Of a stretch of DNA of 64,000 nt, positions 31,665 through 40,591 are shown piece by piece. How positions within the stretch are numbered: the stretch's first letter is position 1; every line of letters starts with the position of its first letter. The notes below the pieces were generated by a model that saw only the letters and a program-made list of their open reading frames with translations, was not told the origin of the DNA and ran no database searches. The position numbers and the translations under genes were made by a program. Origin of the DNA: Chloroflexota bacterium. GTDB taxonomy: Bacteria; Chloroflexota; Dehalococcoidia; FW602-bin16. The stretch is taken from assembly GCA_004297765.1 (NCBI GenBank), contig SCTZ01000173.1:21883-85882 (forward strand), in the 5' to 3' direction.

Positions 31665-32750
31665 GTGCATGATCATTCGGTGAGTCTTTCGCGCATCTCT
31701 GCTGCGGGATCTTTGCGTCCAAACGTACGGTCTGCGATGCCACTGATAGTCCTTGCTTTGGCTATAGTAGTCCCCTATTTCTTCGCAGGCGACAGATACA
31801 TCCTGCACAATCTAATAGTGATAAGCCTCTATGGCGTTTTGACCCTGAGCCTGGGTCTGGTGATGGGCTATAGCGGGCAGTTCTGTCTGGCACAGGCCGC
31901 TTTCCTCGGCATCGGTGCCTACACGTCAACGCTGCTGATGCAGAATCTGAATCTGCACTTTGGGCTCGCCTCGGCGGCTGGAGCAGTCGCCGCCGCGGTT
32001 GCCGCGCTGATGATCGGCTATCCTTCCCTGCGCCTGAAGGGAATCTACTTCGCGATGGCAACTTTTGCTTTTGGCGAATTAGTGGTCTTGGTGCTCAAGA
32101 ACTGGACGGACGTCACTAAGGGTGTCTATGGCATCAGTATCACGCGCCGTCCGGATCCAATACCGATCCCCTTCGGTGGACAGATATCTTTCGAGTCGAA
32201 CCTTGCCTTCTACTACTTGACCCTGGCGGCACTTGTTATCACCTTCATCGTAATCCGCCAGCTAGTCAATTCGCGCTTTGGGCGAGCCCTGCTGGCGATC
32301 AGAGAAGACGAGGAACTGGCACAATCGATCGGCGTTGCGCTCACCAAGTATAAGATGATCGCCTTTGCTATTGGGGCGCTGCTCGCGGGCATGATGGGTG
32401 GCTTCTACGCCACATATCTCACTTTCATCATTCCGGATTCGTTCGGCATCGACGAGTCACTGAAGATGGTGATGATCGTGCTTATTGGTGGCAGTGGTAC
32501 TCTGGCTGGACCTATTGTCGGCTCGGCGGTACTGGTGGCGCTGCCGGAGATGCTCGAGATCCCACCCACGGCGCGAATGATAGCCTACGGCATCGTGCTG
32601 ATACTGTGCATTCGTTTCTTGCCTCAAGGAATAGTGGGCACACTAAGTATGCTTGGCAACCGCCGGACTCGACTTGATGGTTCGCAGGGAACGAAAGGAG
32701 AATGGCCAACTACAGTCTTAGATAAGGATGGACGCGATGGCCAGTCTTGA
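31665..32750 (+). CDS. livM: Branched-chain-type ABC permease LivM
   Basis: 361 residues with about nine hydrophobic segments. Hallmarks: LSLGLVMGYSGQFCLAQAAFLGIGAYTSTLL and GRALLAIREDEELAQSIGVALTKYKMIAFAIGALLAGMMGGFYA. GTG start 6 bases after livH with GAGGTG upstream. The gene's 3' end overlaps the LivG start by about 14-23 bases. Pairs with LivH to form the transmembrane pore. Confidence 0.92.
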   Translation: MHDHSVSLSRISAAGSLRPNVRSAMPLIVLALAIVVPYFFAGDRYILHNLIVISLYGVLTLSLGLVMGYSGQFCLAQAAFLGIGAYTSTLLMQNLNLHFGLASAAGAVAAAVAALMIGYPSLRLKGIYFAMATFAFGELVVLVLKNWTDVTKGVYGISITRRPDPIPIPFGGQISFESNLAFYYLTLAALVITFIVIRQLVNSRFGRALLAIREDEELAQSIGVALTKYKMIAFAIGALLAGMMGGFYATYLTFIIPDSFGIDESLKMVMIVLIGGSGTLAGPIVGSAVLVALPEMLEIPPTARMIAYGIVLILCIRFLPQGIVGTLSMLGNRRTRLDGSQGTKGEWPTTVLDKDGRDGQS

Positions 32751-33522
32751 AATCAAAGACATAACGCGGGATTTCGGCGGACTAAGGGCGCTACACAGCG
32801 TGACGGCATCATTGGGCGAAGGAGAGATACTGGGGCTCATTGGGCCTAACGGCGCTGGCAAGACGACGCTGTTCAATGTCATCAGCGGCTTCATGCGTCC
32901 CACGGTTGGAAGCATCATCTGGAAGGGCCACGATATCACCAAGCTTCGCCCGGACAGCATTGCGCCGATGGGTGTCGTGAGGACGTTCCAGAGCCTCAAA
33001 GTGTTTCGCGGCATGAGCGTGCTCGAGAACATCATGATTGCCGGCCATATTGCCAGTAGCGCTGGAGTGCTGGATGCCCTCGTGAGCACGGCCATGGCTA
33101 GAAAGGAGAGCGCACTGGGAAAGGAAAACGCGCGGCGCGTCCTCGATTTCGTAGGCCTTACGCACGTCAGCGGCGAGCTGGCCAAAAACTTACCCTATGG
33201 TCTGGGGCGCAAGTTGGGCGTGGCGATAGCGCTTACCTGCTCGCCACAAGTTCTGCTTCTCGACGAGCCGGCAGCGGGCCTCAACGTCGATGAGACCGCC
33301 GATATGGCCGACCTGGTCGGAAGGATTCGCGGGCAGGGAACGTCCGTATGTCTGGTGGAGCACGACATGCACTTCTTGATGGGGGTGGTGGATAGGGTGA
33401 TCGTGCTAAACGCGGGCAAGATCATCGCCAATGGCACCCCGGCGGAAGTGCAGCGAAACGAGGAAGTGATCAAGGTTTATCTGGGAGAGGGCCGAAGAGG
33501 TGTTAAGGTTAGAGGGCGTTAG
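32728..33522 (+). CDS. livG: Branched-chain-type ABC ATPase LivG
   Basis: 264 residues. Walker A GPNGAGKTT, Q-loop region VVRTFQSLKVF, Walker B VLLLDEPAAGLN, H-loop VEHDMHFLM. The signature region reads LPYGLGRKLGVA, so the usual Gln after YG is replaced by Leu. ATG at 32728 or 32737 are both possible. It overlaps livM and is itself overlapped by livF, so the importer is translationally coupled. Confidence 0.92.
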   Translation: MDAMASLEIKDITRDFGGLRALHSVTASLGEGEILGLIGPNGAGKTTLFNVISGFMRPTVGSIIWKGHDITKLRPDSIAPMGVVRTFQSLKVFRGMSVLENIMIAGHIASSAGVLDALVSTAMARKESALGKENARRVLDFVGLTHVSGELAKNLPYGLGRKLGVAIALTCSPQVLLLDEPAAGLNVDETADMADLVGRIRGQGTSVCLVEHDMHFLMGVVDRVIVLNAGKIIANGTPAEVQRNEEVIKVYLGEGRRGVKVRGR

Positions 33523-34204
33523 CAGTAGCTATGGCTCGGCTGAAGTACTGAAGGGTATTTCCCTCGAGGTTGACGAGGGGGAATTCGTCTGCGTTCTAGG
33601 CGCCAATGGCGCCGGCAAGACGACGTTGCTGCGTACGATTTCTGGCTTGATGAGGCATCGTCGAGGCAGTATTACCTTCCTTGGCAAAGACATCTCCGGC
33701 GCCGGTTCCGATGCCGTAGTCAAGATGGGGATTGTGCATGTGCCTGAGGGGCGGCAGATCTTTCCGGACATGACGGTCATCGAGAACCTTGAGATGGGGG
33801 CCTACTCGAGACGTGACCGACAAGGCATCACCGAAGACCTGGAGCGGGTATTCACGCTATTTCCGAGGCTACGGGAGAGACACAAACAGACAGGCGGATC
33901 TATGAGCGGTGGTGAGCAACAGATGTTGGCCATCGGCCGCGGGCTAATGGCGAGGCCCAAGGTATTCCTGCTCGACGAGCCATCCTTGGGCTTAGCGCCA
34001 CTGGTGGTAGAACACATCTATGACGTCATCTTCGACATTCACAAGCAGGGCACGACCATCTTGTTGGTCGAGCAGAATGCTCCCCTCGCATTGGACGTGG
34101 CGAACCGAGGCTACATTCTGGCAAGTGGTCGGATTCTGCATAGCGGTAGCGCTGCTGAACTCGCGGCGGACGAGGCTGTCCAGCGGGCGTATCTTGGTGT
34201 TTAG
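33500..34204 (+). CDS. livF: Branched-chain-type ABC ATPase LivF
   Basis: 234 residues. Walker A GANGAGKTT, signature MSGGEQQMLAIGRGL, Walker B VFLLDEPSLGLAP, H-loop VEQNAPLAL. GTG start at 33500 overlaps the livG end by 23 bases, with GAAGAGG upstream. Completes a five-component importer whose likely cargo, from context, is the organic acid degraded by the island's enzymes. Confidence 0.92.
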   Translation: MLRLEGVSSSYGSAEVLKGISLEVDEGEFVCVLGANGAGKTTLLRTISGLMRHRRGSITFLGKDISGAGSDAVVKMGIVHVPEGRQIFPDMTVIENLEMGAYSRRDRQGITEDLERVFTLFPRLRERHKQTGGSMSGGEQQMLAIGRGLMARPKVFLLDEPSLGLAPLVVEHIYDVIFDIHKQGTTILLVEQNAPLALDVANRGYILASGRILHSGSAAELAADEAVQRAYLGV

Positions 34205-34293
34205 GGATCTGTGGGCGCCTATCGTTGCTCACGCACTGGTATCCCTAATTCAAGGGCTGCAGACATTCATGACGGCGTAACGAGAGGTGGGCA

Positions 34294-35529
34294 ATGACGG
34301 ATGTTGAGTGGCGTCCCTTGATGTCGCACGAGAAGCAGAGTGAGCTCTATAGCGCATACTGGTCCGAACTTGACAACGCACATGAAAACGGCAGGCCGGT
34401 AGTCTGGTGTATGGGCATGGCGCCACAGGAGATATTCAGAGCGGTCGACGCCGTGATTCTTTTTTGCGACAACTTCGGAGCGACTTTAGCAATGGCGGGG
34501 ATCAGCCAGGAGCTTTGTGAGGTGGCGGAGACGAAAGGTTTTACGATGGAGCTCTGCTCCTACGCCAGAGGGCACATAGGCGCCCAGCTCACCGGTCGCA
34601 ACCCACAGGGAAAGCCGCTGCGTAAGCCGGACATGATAGTCTACCCCAGCAGCCGATGCACTATATACGATGGTTGGGCCAAGGTATTCAAGGATATGTA
34701 CCCGGACGTACGTCTGGTCTCCATCGATGTCCCAGCGCTGAACGATGGCATGAGCGAGGACGAACAGGACGGGGCGCACGCCTACGTGAAGCGCCAGCTT
34801 CTAGAGATCATTGAGCTCATCGATAACCGATGGGGACATCGCTTCGACTATGACCGCCTCGCCGAGATGGTTGGCAACACGGGAGCGGCCGGACGCGGCC
34901 TCCTCGCGATGCATCAGACCATGCGGATGGTCCCAGCGCCAGTTAGCACGATCGATATGTTCTTTAATTTGTTCCCATTATTCTCGTTGCGAGGACGGCC
35001 TGAGCCCGCCTTATACTACGCCGAGGCCAAGGCCGAAATCGATCAGCGAATCGCCGAAGGCTTCGCCGCCGTGCCACAGGAGAAGTTCCGTTTGTACTGG
35101 GACGGCGTTGCTATCTGGACCCGACTGCCCGAGCAATTCCGTCAGATTGCCCGCCACCGTGCAGTGTTAGTGTCCTCGGTCTATTCCAACGGTAACGCCG
35201 AAAACAGCGCGCGGTGTGACGCGGCCCGCCCTCTTGACTCGCTGGTTGATACGATGTTGTGGTCGTTCACCAACCTTGGTCTACAAGGCAAAACCGAGCT
35301 TATCAGTCGGCTGGTTACGGATTTTCACGCCGACGGTATCATCATGCAGGTTAGCCGAAGCTGCAAGCCTTACTTCGTCGGCGAGCGGATGTTCATCAAG
35401 AAAGTAGCCGAGCGAACGGGGGTGCCTTACGTCGAGGTGCCTGGCGACATGGCTGATCCCAGGATGTACTCTTGGCAAGAGATCGAGGACCGCATCGAGG
35501 CTTTCTTGGAGCGCTTGGCGGGCAGCTAG
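34294..35529 (+). CDS. BCR/HgdB-family dehydratase or reductase subunit 1
   Basis: 411 residues of the 2-hydroxyacyl-CoA dehydratase D-component / benzoyl-CoA reductase BcrB-BcrC family. Candidate 4Fe-4S Cys ligands lie in LCSYARGHIGA (C88), SSRCTIYDGW (C122) and SRSCKPYF (about 350). Start WCMGMAPQEIFRAVDAV matches the family's GxFPxElxxAAG region. Such subunits bind substrate and one Fe-S cluster and need an ATP-driven activator (HgdC/BcrAD), which is absent here. Co-encoded with subunit 2 and the importer. GAGGTGG precedes the ATG. Confidence 0.85.
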   Translation: MTDVEWRPLMSHEKQSELYSAYWSELDNAHENGRPVVWCMGMAPQEIFRAVDAVILFCDNFGATLAMAGISQELCEVAETKGFTMELCSYARGHIGAQLTGRNPQGKPLRKPDMIVYPSSRCTIYDGWAKVFKDMYPDVRLVSIDVPALNDGMSEDEQDGAHAYVKRQLLEIIELIDNRWGHRFDYDRLAEMVGNTGAAGRGLLAMHQTMRMVPAPVSTIDMFFNLFPLFSLRGRPEPALYYAEAKAEIDQRIAEGFAAVPQEKFRLYWDGVAIWTRLPEQFRQIARHRAVLVSSVYSNGNAENSARCDAARPLDSLVDTMLWSFTNLGLQGKTELISRLVTDFHADGIIMQVSRSCKPYFVGERMFIKKVAERTGVPYVEVPGDMADPRMYSWQEIEDRIEAFLERLAGS

Positions 35530-35599
35530 AGCCTCGCCATTGGCCGTCTCGCCATCGGCCATCGGTGTTTCCGGAGATCCTCATAGGAGACGTGCTGCG

Positions 35600-36733
35600 A
35601 TGCAAGAAGACGTAATGGAGTTCGCGGACATCGTGCGTCGCCCCTACGCGGCAATAGCTTCGGCAAAAGAGAAGTCCGGGAAGTGCGCCATCGGCTGCTT
35701 CCCAATGTATGTACCCCACGAAGTGGTCGACGCTGCGTGGATGCTGCCGGTCGACATCTATGGTGGCAGTGGTGGGATGACCGTCGCGGCTGAATATTTC
35801 GAATCGATTAACTGCTATCCAATGCGTAATGCCTTCGAGTTGCTGCTAACTGGCCAGCTCAGCGTCTTGGATGGCGCGATCTTCGGCACCACGTGCAACG
35901 CTGCCAAATCCGGAGGCGACATCTGGCGAAGCCTCCGGGTGCTTCCACACTTTCACCAGTTGACACTTCCTAACAGGGTAAGGGGAGCGCATGCGCTAGA
36001 ATACTTCCAGCAGCAGATCGAGCGATTGTGCGAATCCCTAGCAGTCTGGGGCGGCCGGACAATTGGCAGGGAGGAGCTCGCCGCCTCAATTAGGCGCTAC
36101 AACCACAGCCGCAACCTACTGGAACAGCTCGCCGAGATTAGCCAGCAACATCCGGAGATGTTGACCCCACAGGACTTTACCATTGTCCGCGCCGCAGGCA
36201 GCTTCATGCTTCGGTCTGATTACGTAAGTCTCCTCACTCGCCTACTGGCGGATATCGCAGCTAAAACGTCTGATAGCGAAGAGGAATGGGTGGGGCTGGC
36301 ACTAGTTGGTAACCCCTGTGATATGCCACTGTTCGAGCTACTGTCCATCATTCATGAAGCGGGCGCTGTGGTCGTAGCGGATGAAACCACATCGGGAAGG
36401 AGGGCGTGGGTTAAGGTTTCTGAGAGGTTAGAGCCTATCGCTGCGTTGGCCCGACGGTACCTCGACATGCCGCCATGTCCCACGCAGTGCGATGATAACA
36501 TGGATGCGCAGTACGAATACCTGCTTGGTCTGGCGACGACCGGCAGAGCACTGGGTGTGGTGTTTGTGCGGCCATTGTACTGTGATCCGGCGGGAATGGT
36601 CTACCCGGTGCTCGCCAACCGGCTCAGCGCGGCAAACGTTCCAACCCTCCGTCTGGATCTGGATGGACGGGAAGGAGCGCGGGGCCAGGTCCGAACTAGG
36701 CTGCAGGCGTTCGTCGAGATGGTGAGGAGGTAG
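35600..36733 (+). CDS. BCR/HgdB-family dehydratase or reductase subunit 2
   Basis: 377 residues from ATG 35600 (TAGGAG upstream). KCAIGCFPMYVPHEVVDAAWMLPVDIYGG is the family's N-terminal motif. Candidate cluster Cys are in SINCYPMRNAFELLL, FGTTCNAAKSGGDIW and RPLYCDPAGMVYPVL. With subunit 1 it would form the heterodimer typical of HgdAB or BcrBC. The reaction may be syn-dehydration of a 2-hydroxyacyl-CoA or reduction of an aryl-CoA; the sequence does not decide. Follows subunit 1 by 70 bases. Confidence 0.85.
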   Translation: MQEDVMEFADIVRRPYAAIASAKEKSGKCAIGCFPMYVPHEVVDAAWMLPVDIYGGSGGMTVAAEYFESINCYPMRNAFELLLTGQLSVLDGAIFGTTCNAAKSGGDIWRSLRVLPHFHQLTLPNRVRGAHALEYFQQQIERLCESLAVWGGRTIGREELAASIRRYNHSRNLLEQLAEISQQHPEMLTPQDFTIVRAAGSFMLRSDYVSLLTRLLADIAAKTSDSEEEWVGLALVGNPCDMPLFELLSIIHEAGAVVVADETTSGRRAWVKVSERLEPIAALARRYLDMPPCPTQCDDNMDAQYEYLLGLATTGRALGVVFVRPLYCDPAGMVYPVLANRLSAANVPTLRLDLDGREGARGQVRTRLQAFVEMVRR

Positions 36734-36766
36734 GCATAGAAGATCACGCTGTGGTGAAGGTCCAAA

Positions 36767-36780
36767 GCACCACCTGGTGC
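36767..36780. promoter_or_regulatory. Palindrome sharing core with 41917-41930
   Basis: GCACCACCTGGTGC, a 6-bp inverted repeat around CC, lies 90 bases before the second binding-protein gene. The core ACCACCTGGT recurs at 41917-41930 before another island gene. A shared operator is possible but unproven. Confidence 0.35.
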
Positions 36781-36869
36781 CAAGTAGCCATCTCATGAGT
36801 GACACGCGTCGGGTACTGTTGTGGCGATAGTCTAGTTAAGAGAAAAAGCAGGAGGAAGAGGAGTATCCC

Positions 36870-38153
36870 ATGAGTCGAAAGCTTGATTCGCACGTAAGAC
36901 TTGCCGGGATCATGTTGTTCATCGTAACCTTGCTGCTGTCCGCTTGCGGGGCACCGTCCGCGGCGCCAACAACCAAGGCGCCTGCTGCCCCCGCACAGTC
37001 CGCGTCGGCGCCCGCGGCTTCTGCGCAGCCCTCGTCCGCGGCGCCCGCCAGCGAGACTATTAAGTGGGGTGCCCTCGATGGTCTAACTGGCAACATCGCC
37101 TCCGTTTCCGTTCCCGCGCAAGAGGGAGCCCAGGTTGCCGTGGCGAAGATCAATGCCGCTGGCGGCATCAAAGTCGGAGGCAAGAGCTACAAGATCGAGC
37201 TAGTCACGTATGACAATCGAGGTGACCCCAAGGAATCGGTCGCTGGTGCCGAGAAGCTGATCTCCAGAGACGGCGTCAAGGTAATCGTCGGTCCATCTTT
37301 CAGCGTGGCAACGCAACCGACACAGGAAATCACCAACAGAGACAAGGTGATCCTGCTGACTCCAGCCCAGATCGTCGAGAGCTATCTGGATAAGCCGGAT
37401 AAGAAGTGGATCGTCAAGTCTCTTGTCGGTGAGGCGCCGCCTTATGGCAAGGCCGTGTTTATGCCAGCGTACGCCAGTAAGGAATTGAACCTCAAGAGCA
37501 TCGCGATAGCCTCGCCAAACGATGAGGTTGGGACGACCATCGCCAAGCAGTACAAAGAAGGATTCGAGAAGGCAGGGGTGAAGGTAACCGCGGTCGAGCT
37601 CTTTGACCGCAAAGCCGCCGATTACTACCCTGAGCTTACTAGAATCAAGGCCACCAACCCTGAGGCTCTGGGTGTGGCCTACGTTGACGAAGATGGCAAG
37701 AAGTGGTTCCGGCAGGCGGTGGAGCTCGGTATCACGAAGAAACTGGTGGGTATATCTTCGATGACGCCGGCCGCGATCGCCGGCATCGAGGACAAGATCA
37801 CCGACTACGTGATTTCCTATGCCACAAAGAACCTGGCGAATGATACGCCTCAAATCAAGCAGTTCAAGGACGAGTATAAGCAGCTATTCGGCCGCGACCT
37901 CGACGCCTCGAAATTCGCGTTGCTCTACTACTACGAACCGATTCAGATGCTTGTGAAGGCGATGGAAAAGGCCGGCACCGTTACCGACACAGACAAGATA
38001 ATCGATGCCTTGCGTGGCTCAGAGTTCAAAGGGGTCATGACTTACACGGCGCTCAAGGACCAGGGACTGTTGGCGCATGGCTTTGATGCTGCGCACATTA
38101 CTTATCCCGGTGGAAAGGCCACGTTCTCTAGCCTCGGCCTGGGCGCTCAGTAG
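36870..38153 (+). CDS. Branched-chain-type ABC substrate-binding lipoprotein 2
   Basis: 427 residues. Lipobox LLLSACGAPS, then an Ala/Ser/Pro linker (about 25-62) typical of Chloroflexota lipoproteins, then the LivK fold (IKWGALDGLTGNIASVSVPAQEGAQVAVAKIN, LVTYDNRGDPKESVAGAEKLIS, SYLDKPDKKWIVKSLVGEAPPYGKAV). It parallels binding protein 1 closely (shared YDNRGDPKE and GEAPPYGKAV-like stretches), so it may feed the same LivHMGF with a second ligand. AGGAGGAAGAGGAG precedes the ATG. Confidence 0.9.
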   Translation: MSRKLDSHVRLAGIMLFIVTLLLSACGAPSAAPTTKAPAAPAQSASAPAASAQPSSAAPASETIKWGALDGLTGNIASVSVPAQEGAQVAVAKINAAGGIKVGGKSYKIELVTYDNRGDPKESVAGAEKLISRDGVKVIVGPSFSVATQPTQEITNRDKVILLTPAQIVESYLDKPDKKWIVKSLVGEAPPYGKAVFMPAYASKELNLKSIAIASPNDEVGTTIAKQYKEGFEKAGVKVTAVELFDRKAADYYPELTRIKATNPEALGVAYVDEDGKKWFRQAVELGITKKLVGISSMTPAAIAGIEDKITDYVISYATKNLANDTPQIKQFKDEYKQLFGRDLDASKFALLYYYEPIQMLVKAMEKAGTVTDTDKIIDALRGSEFKGVMTYTALKDQGLLAHGFDAAHITYPGGKATFSSLGLGAQ

Positions 38154-38179
38154 TTGGTCTGCTAGCCACGTTCAATTCG

Positions 38180-38221
38180 CTCGTCTAGGAGACTTCGGTG
38201 CCGCCGGGTCTCCTAGACGAG
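38180..38221 (+). promoter_or_regulatory. Strong hairpin after binding-protein gene 2
   Basis: Perfect 14-bp arms (38180-38193 and 38208-38221, arm CTCGTCTAGGAGAC) with a 14-base loop. No T-run follows, so transcription probably continues into the molybdoenzyme gene while the hairpin stabilises the upstream message. It parallels the hairpin after binding protein 1. Confidence 0.6.
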
Positions 38222-38323
38222 GAAGTCACGGATCCGGGTCGGTTGAGGACGCGCTTCGATACCGCCAACGGGTCTTGACCACCAGATCCGCCTTTCAAAG
38301 TCCGTGGGGGCAAGGAGGAGCTA

Positions 38324-40537
38324 ATGGCACCTATCGACCGGGTGGCTATCAAGAAGACGTCCTGCGCCCTATGTCCGGCTGCTTGCGGCGTAGAAGTGCA
38401 TGTTGTTGGCGGGAAGGTAACGAAGGTTCAAGGCGACCGGGAGAGCCCAATCGGGCGAGGAAAGGTGTGCCCCAAGGTCGCCGGTGCGGTGGACCTGCAC
38501 TACCATAAGGACCGCCTGAACTATCCCCTGAAGAGAATCGGCAAGCGCGGCGAAAGCCACTGGCAGAGAATATCGTGGACAGAGGCGATCGGCGAGATCG
38601 CCGAGAAGCTGGCGTCCATCCGCGACCGTTTCGGCCCGGAAGCACTCGTATATCTCGGCGGGACGTACCGCCCACCCGGCGACTGGGCGGCCTGGCGCTT
38701 CTGCAATCTGTTCGGCTCGCCCAATATCTTCGGACAGGGCAAGAACTGCGGCCAGGCTGAGTTCGTGGCCGAATGGGCAGTATACGGCAGGGAGACGATA
38801 GGCAACATGCCCGTGCCGGGCCTGACGAAGTGTGTCGTTCTGTGGGGAGTGAACCTGCCCGAATCCCGACACCTATGGTGGCAACCGATGTTGAAAGCCA
38901 AGAAAGCGGGTGTCAAGTTTATCGTGGTCGACCCGAGGTACACCGAGACGGCAGCAGAGGCGGATATCTGGCTCCAGCTTCGGCCATCGACCGATGGGGC
39001 ACTGGCGCTGGGGATGCTCCACGTCATTGTCGAGGAGGAGCTCTACGACAAAGCGTTCGTGGAGCAGTGGTGCTTGGGGTTTGACGAGATCAGACGATGT
39101 GTAGCGGACTACCCCCTCGAGAAGGTTGCCAAGATCACTAACGTTCCAGCGGAGAAGATCGCGGAAGCCGCCCGACTGTATGCCAAAGACAAGCCTAGCA
39201 TCTTATCGTTCGGAGTGGCCGCATGCCATCTTGGGAGTGGAGCTGCCAAATCGGCTGTGCTGGGCAAGTCTCTGTTGCGCGCGATTACCGGCAACTTGGA
39301 CATACCAGGGGGCCACGTGTTCAACGAGGGTTTGAAGGAGTTGCGGTGGCCGCAGGAGTTGTATTGGGATTACCTCGTGAGCCACCCGCTCCGAAAGCAC
39401 GACAACGTTTCGGCCGACGAGTTCCCGGCGGCCTCGGTGAAATCCTATGCCCTCTTCCGTGAGGCGATGAGCAAGATCTATCCTCATGGGTGCATGGCCA
39501 GCCAATACATGCGATGGGTCAGTCCGACCCTGCTTTGGCCCGCCATCTTGGAGGGCAAACCCTATCCAATCCGTGCCGTTATTACCCAGTCTGGAAATCC
39601 TTTGGTCACGTTGGCGGGGAGCCGAGCCATGCGCGACGCCCTGGTGGACGACAAACTAGAGCTCCACGTGGGCATGGATCTATTCATGAGCCCCACCATC
39701 CAGTTGGCAGACTACGTCCTACCGGCAGCAGACTTCATGGAACGGCCTGATATCCGCCTCCGATGGGGGCTGGCCGATGAATGGGTTTGCGGTGAGCAAA
39801 CCGTCGCGCCGTTGTACGAGCGGCGTGACGATTACCAGTTGTGGCGGGACCTAGGCGTCCGCCTGGGGCAGGAAGGGTATTGGCCCGACATGTTGGAAGG
39901 TATGCTCGATCGGTTTCTTGAGCCGACCGGTCAAACCTTCGGCGATTTCGTGGCGAGGAAGGACTTCTACCAGATGCGACCGCCACGACCGGGAAAGTAC
40001 AAAGAGCAGGGCTTCGCCACCTTCTCGGGGAAGGTGGAACTGGTGCCCAGCATTCTCGCCAAGCTTGGCTATGACCCGCTGCCCACCTACGAAGAGCCGC
40101 CACAGAGCCCCTATCGCACGAAGGACTTGGCTAAGGAGTATCCACTGATATTGATCAGCGGCTCGCGGGTGCGCTGGTTCACGCACTCCACACTCAGGCA
40201 GATACCGCGCCTGCGGCGCAAGCATCCTGACCCGATTCTCGAGATAAACCCTGACACGGCAGGAAAGTTGGGGATTACCGATGGGGACTGGGTTTTTGTG
40301 GAGACGACGGTTGGCAGGGTGAAGCAGAAGGCGCGACTGACGGCTGGGATTTCGCCGGAAGTGGTGCACGCCGACGGCTATTGGTGGTTTCCGGAGAAGC
40401 CGGCTGAGGAGCCAACGCTATTTGGGGTATGGGAAAGCAATATCAACTCGATTATCCCAGACGCACCCGAGATCTGTGACTATGCAGGCGACCACTTCTT
40501 CCGCGGCCCACTGTGCAGAGTGTACAAGGCATCGTAA
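38324..40537 (+). CDS. Molybdopterin (DMSO reductase family) oxidoreductase
   Basis: 737 residues, cytosolic (no Tat signal). 4Fe-4S ligands C14, C17, C21 and C49 (CALCPAAC ... GKVCPK). The likely metal ligand is C142 in GQGKNCGQAEF. Later hallmarks: VVLWGVNLPESRH, VVDPRYTETAAEAD, DLFMSPTIQLADYVLPAADFMERPD, and the C-terminal molybdopterin-binding domain SGSRVRWFTHSTLRQIPRLRRKHPDPILEINPDTA. Members include formate dehydrogenase, thiosulfate reductase, acetylene hydratase and pyrogallol transhydroxylase. Length and Cys ligand resemble acetylene hydratase, but the residue after C17 is Pro, not its catalytic Asp. GGAGGA precedes the ATG. Confidence 0.88.
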   Translation: MAPIDRVAIKKTSCALCPAACGVEVHVVGGKVTKVQGDRESPIGRGKVCPKVAGAVDLHYHKDRLNYPLKRIGKRGESHWQRISWTEAIGEIAEKLASIRDRFGPEALVYLGGTYRPPGDWAAWRFCNLFGSPNIFGQGKNCGQAEFVAEWAVYGRETIGNMPVPGLTKCVVLWGVNLPESRHLWWQPMLKAKKAGVKFIVVDPRYTETAAEADIWLQLRPSTDGALALGMLHVIVEEELYDKAFVEQWCLGFDEIRRCVADYPLEKVAKITNVPAEKIAEAARLYAKDKPSILSFGVAACHLGSGAAKSAVLGKSLLRAITGNLDIPGGHVFNEGLKELRWPQELYWDYLVSHPLRKHDNVSADEFPAASVKSYALFREAMSKIYPHGCMASQYMRWVSPTLLWPAILEGKPYPIRAVITQSGNPLVTLAGSRAMRDALVDDKLELHVGMDLFMSPTIQLADYVLPAADFMERPDIRLRWGLADEWVCGEQTVAPLYERRDDYQLWRDLGVRLGQEGYWPDMLEGMLDRFLEPTGQTFGDFVARKDFYQMRPPRPGKYKEQGFATFSGKVELVPSILAKLGYDPLPTYEEPPQSPYRTKDLAKEYPLILISGSRVRWFTHSTLRQIPRLRRKHPDPILEINPDTAGKLGITDGDWVFVETTVGRVKQKARLTAGISPEVVHADGYWWFPEKPAEEPTLFGVWESNINSIIPDAPEICDYAGDHFFRGPLCRVYKAS

Positions 40538-40591
40538 GTTGTCGTGGGCTAAACGTGGCCTGACACTACTAGGCGGAAAGGATTTCTAGAG

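Noticed and set aside
38324..40537. Acetylene hydratase assignment
   Set aside because: Length and Cys ligand fit, but the catalytic Asp after the second cluster Cys is Pro here, so the specific name is not justified.
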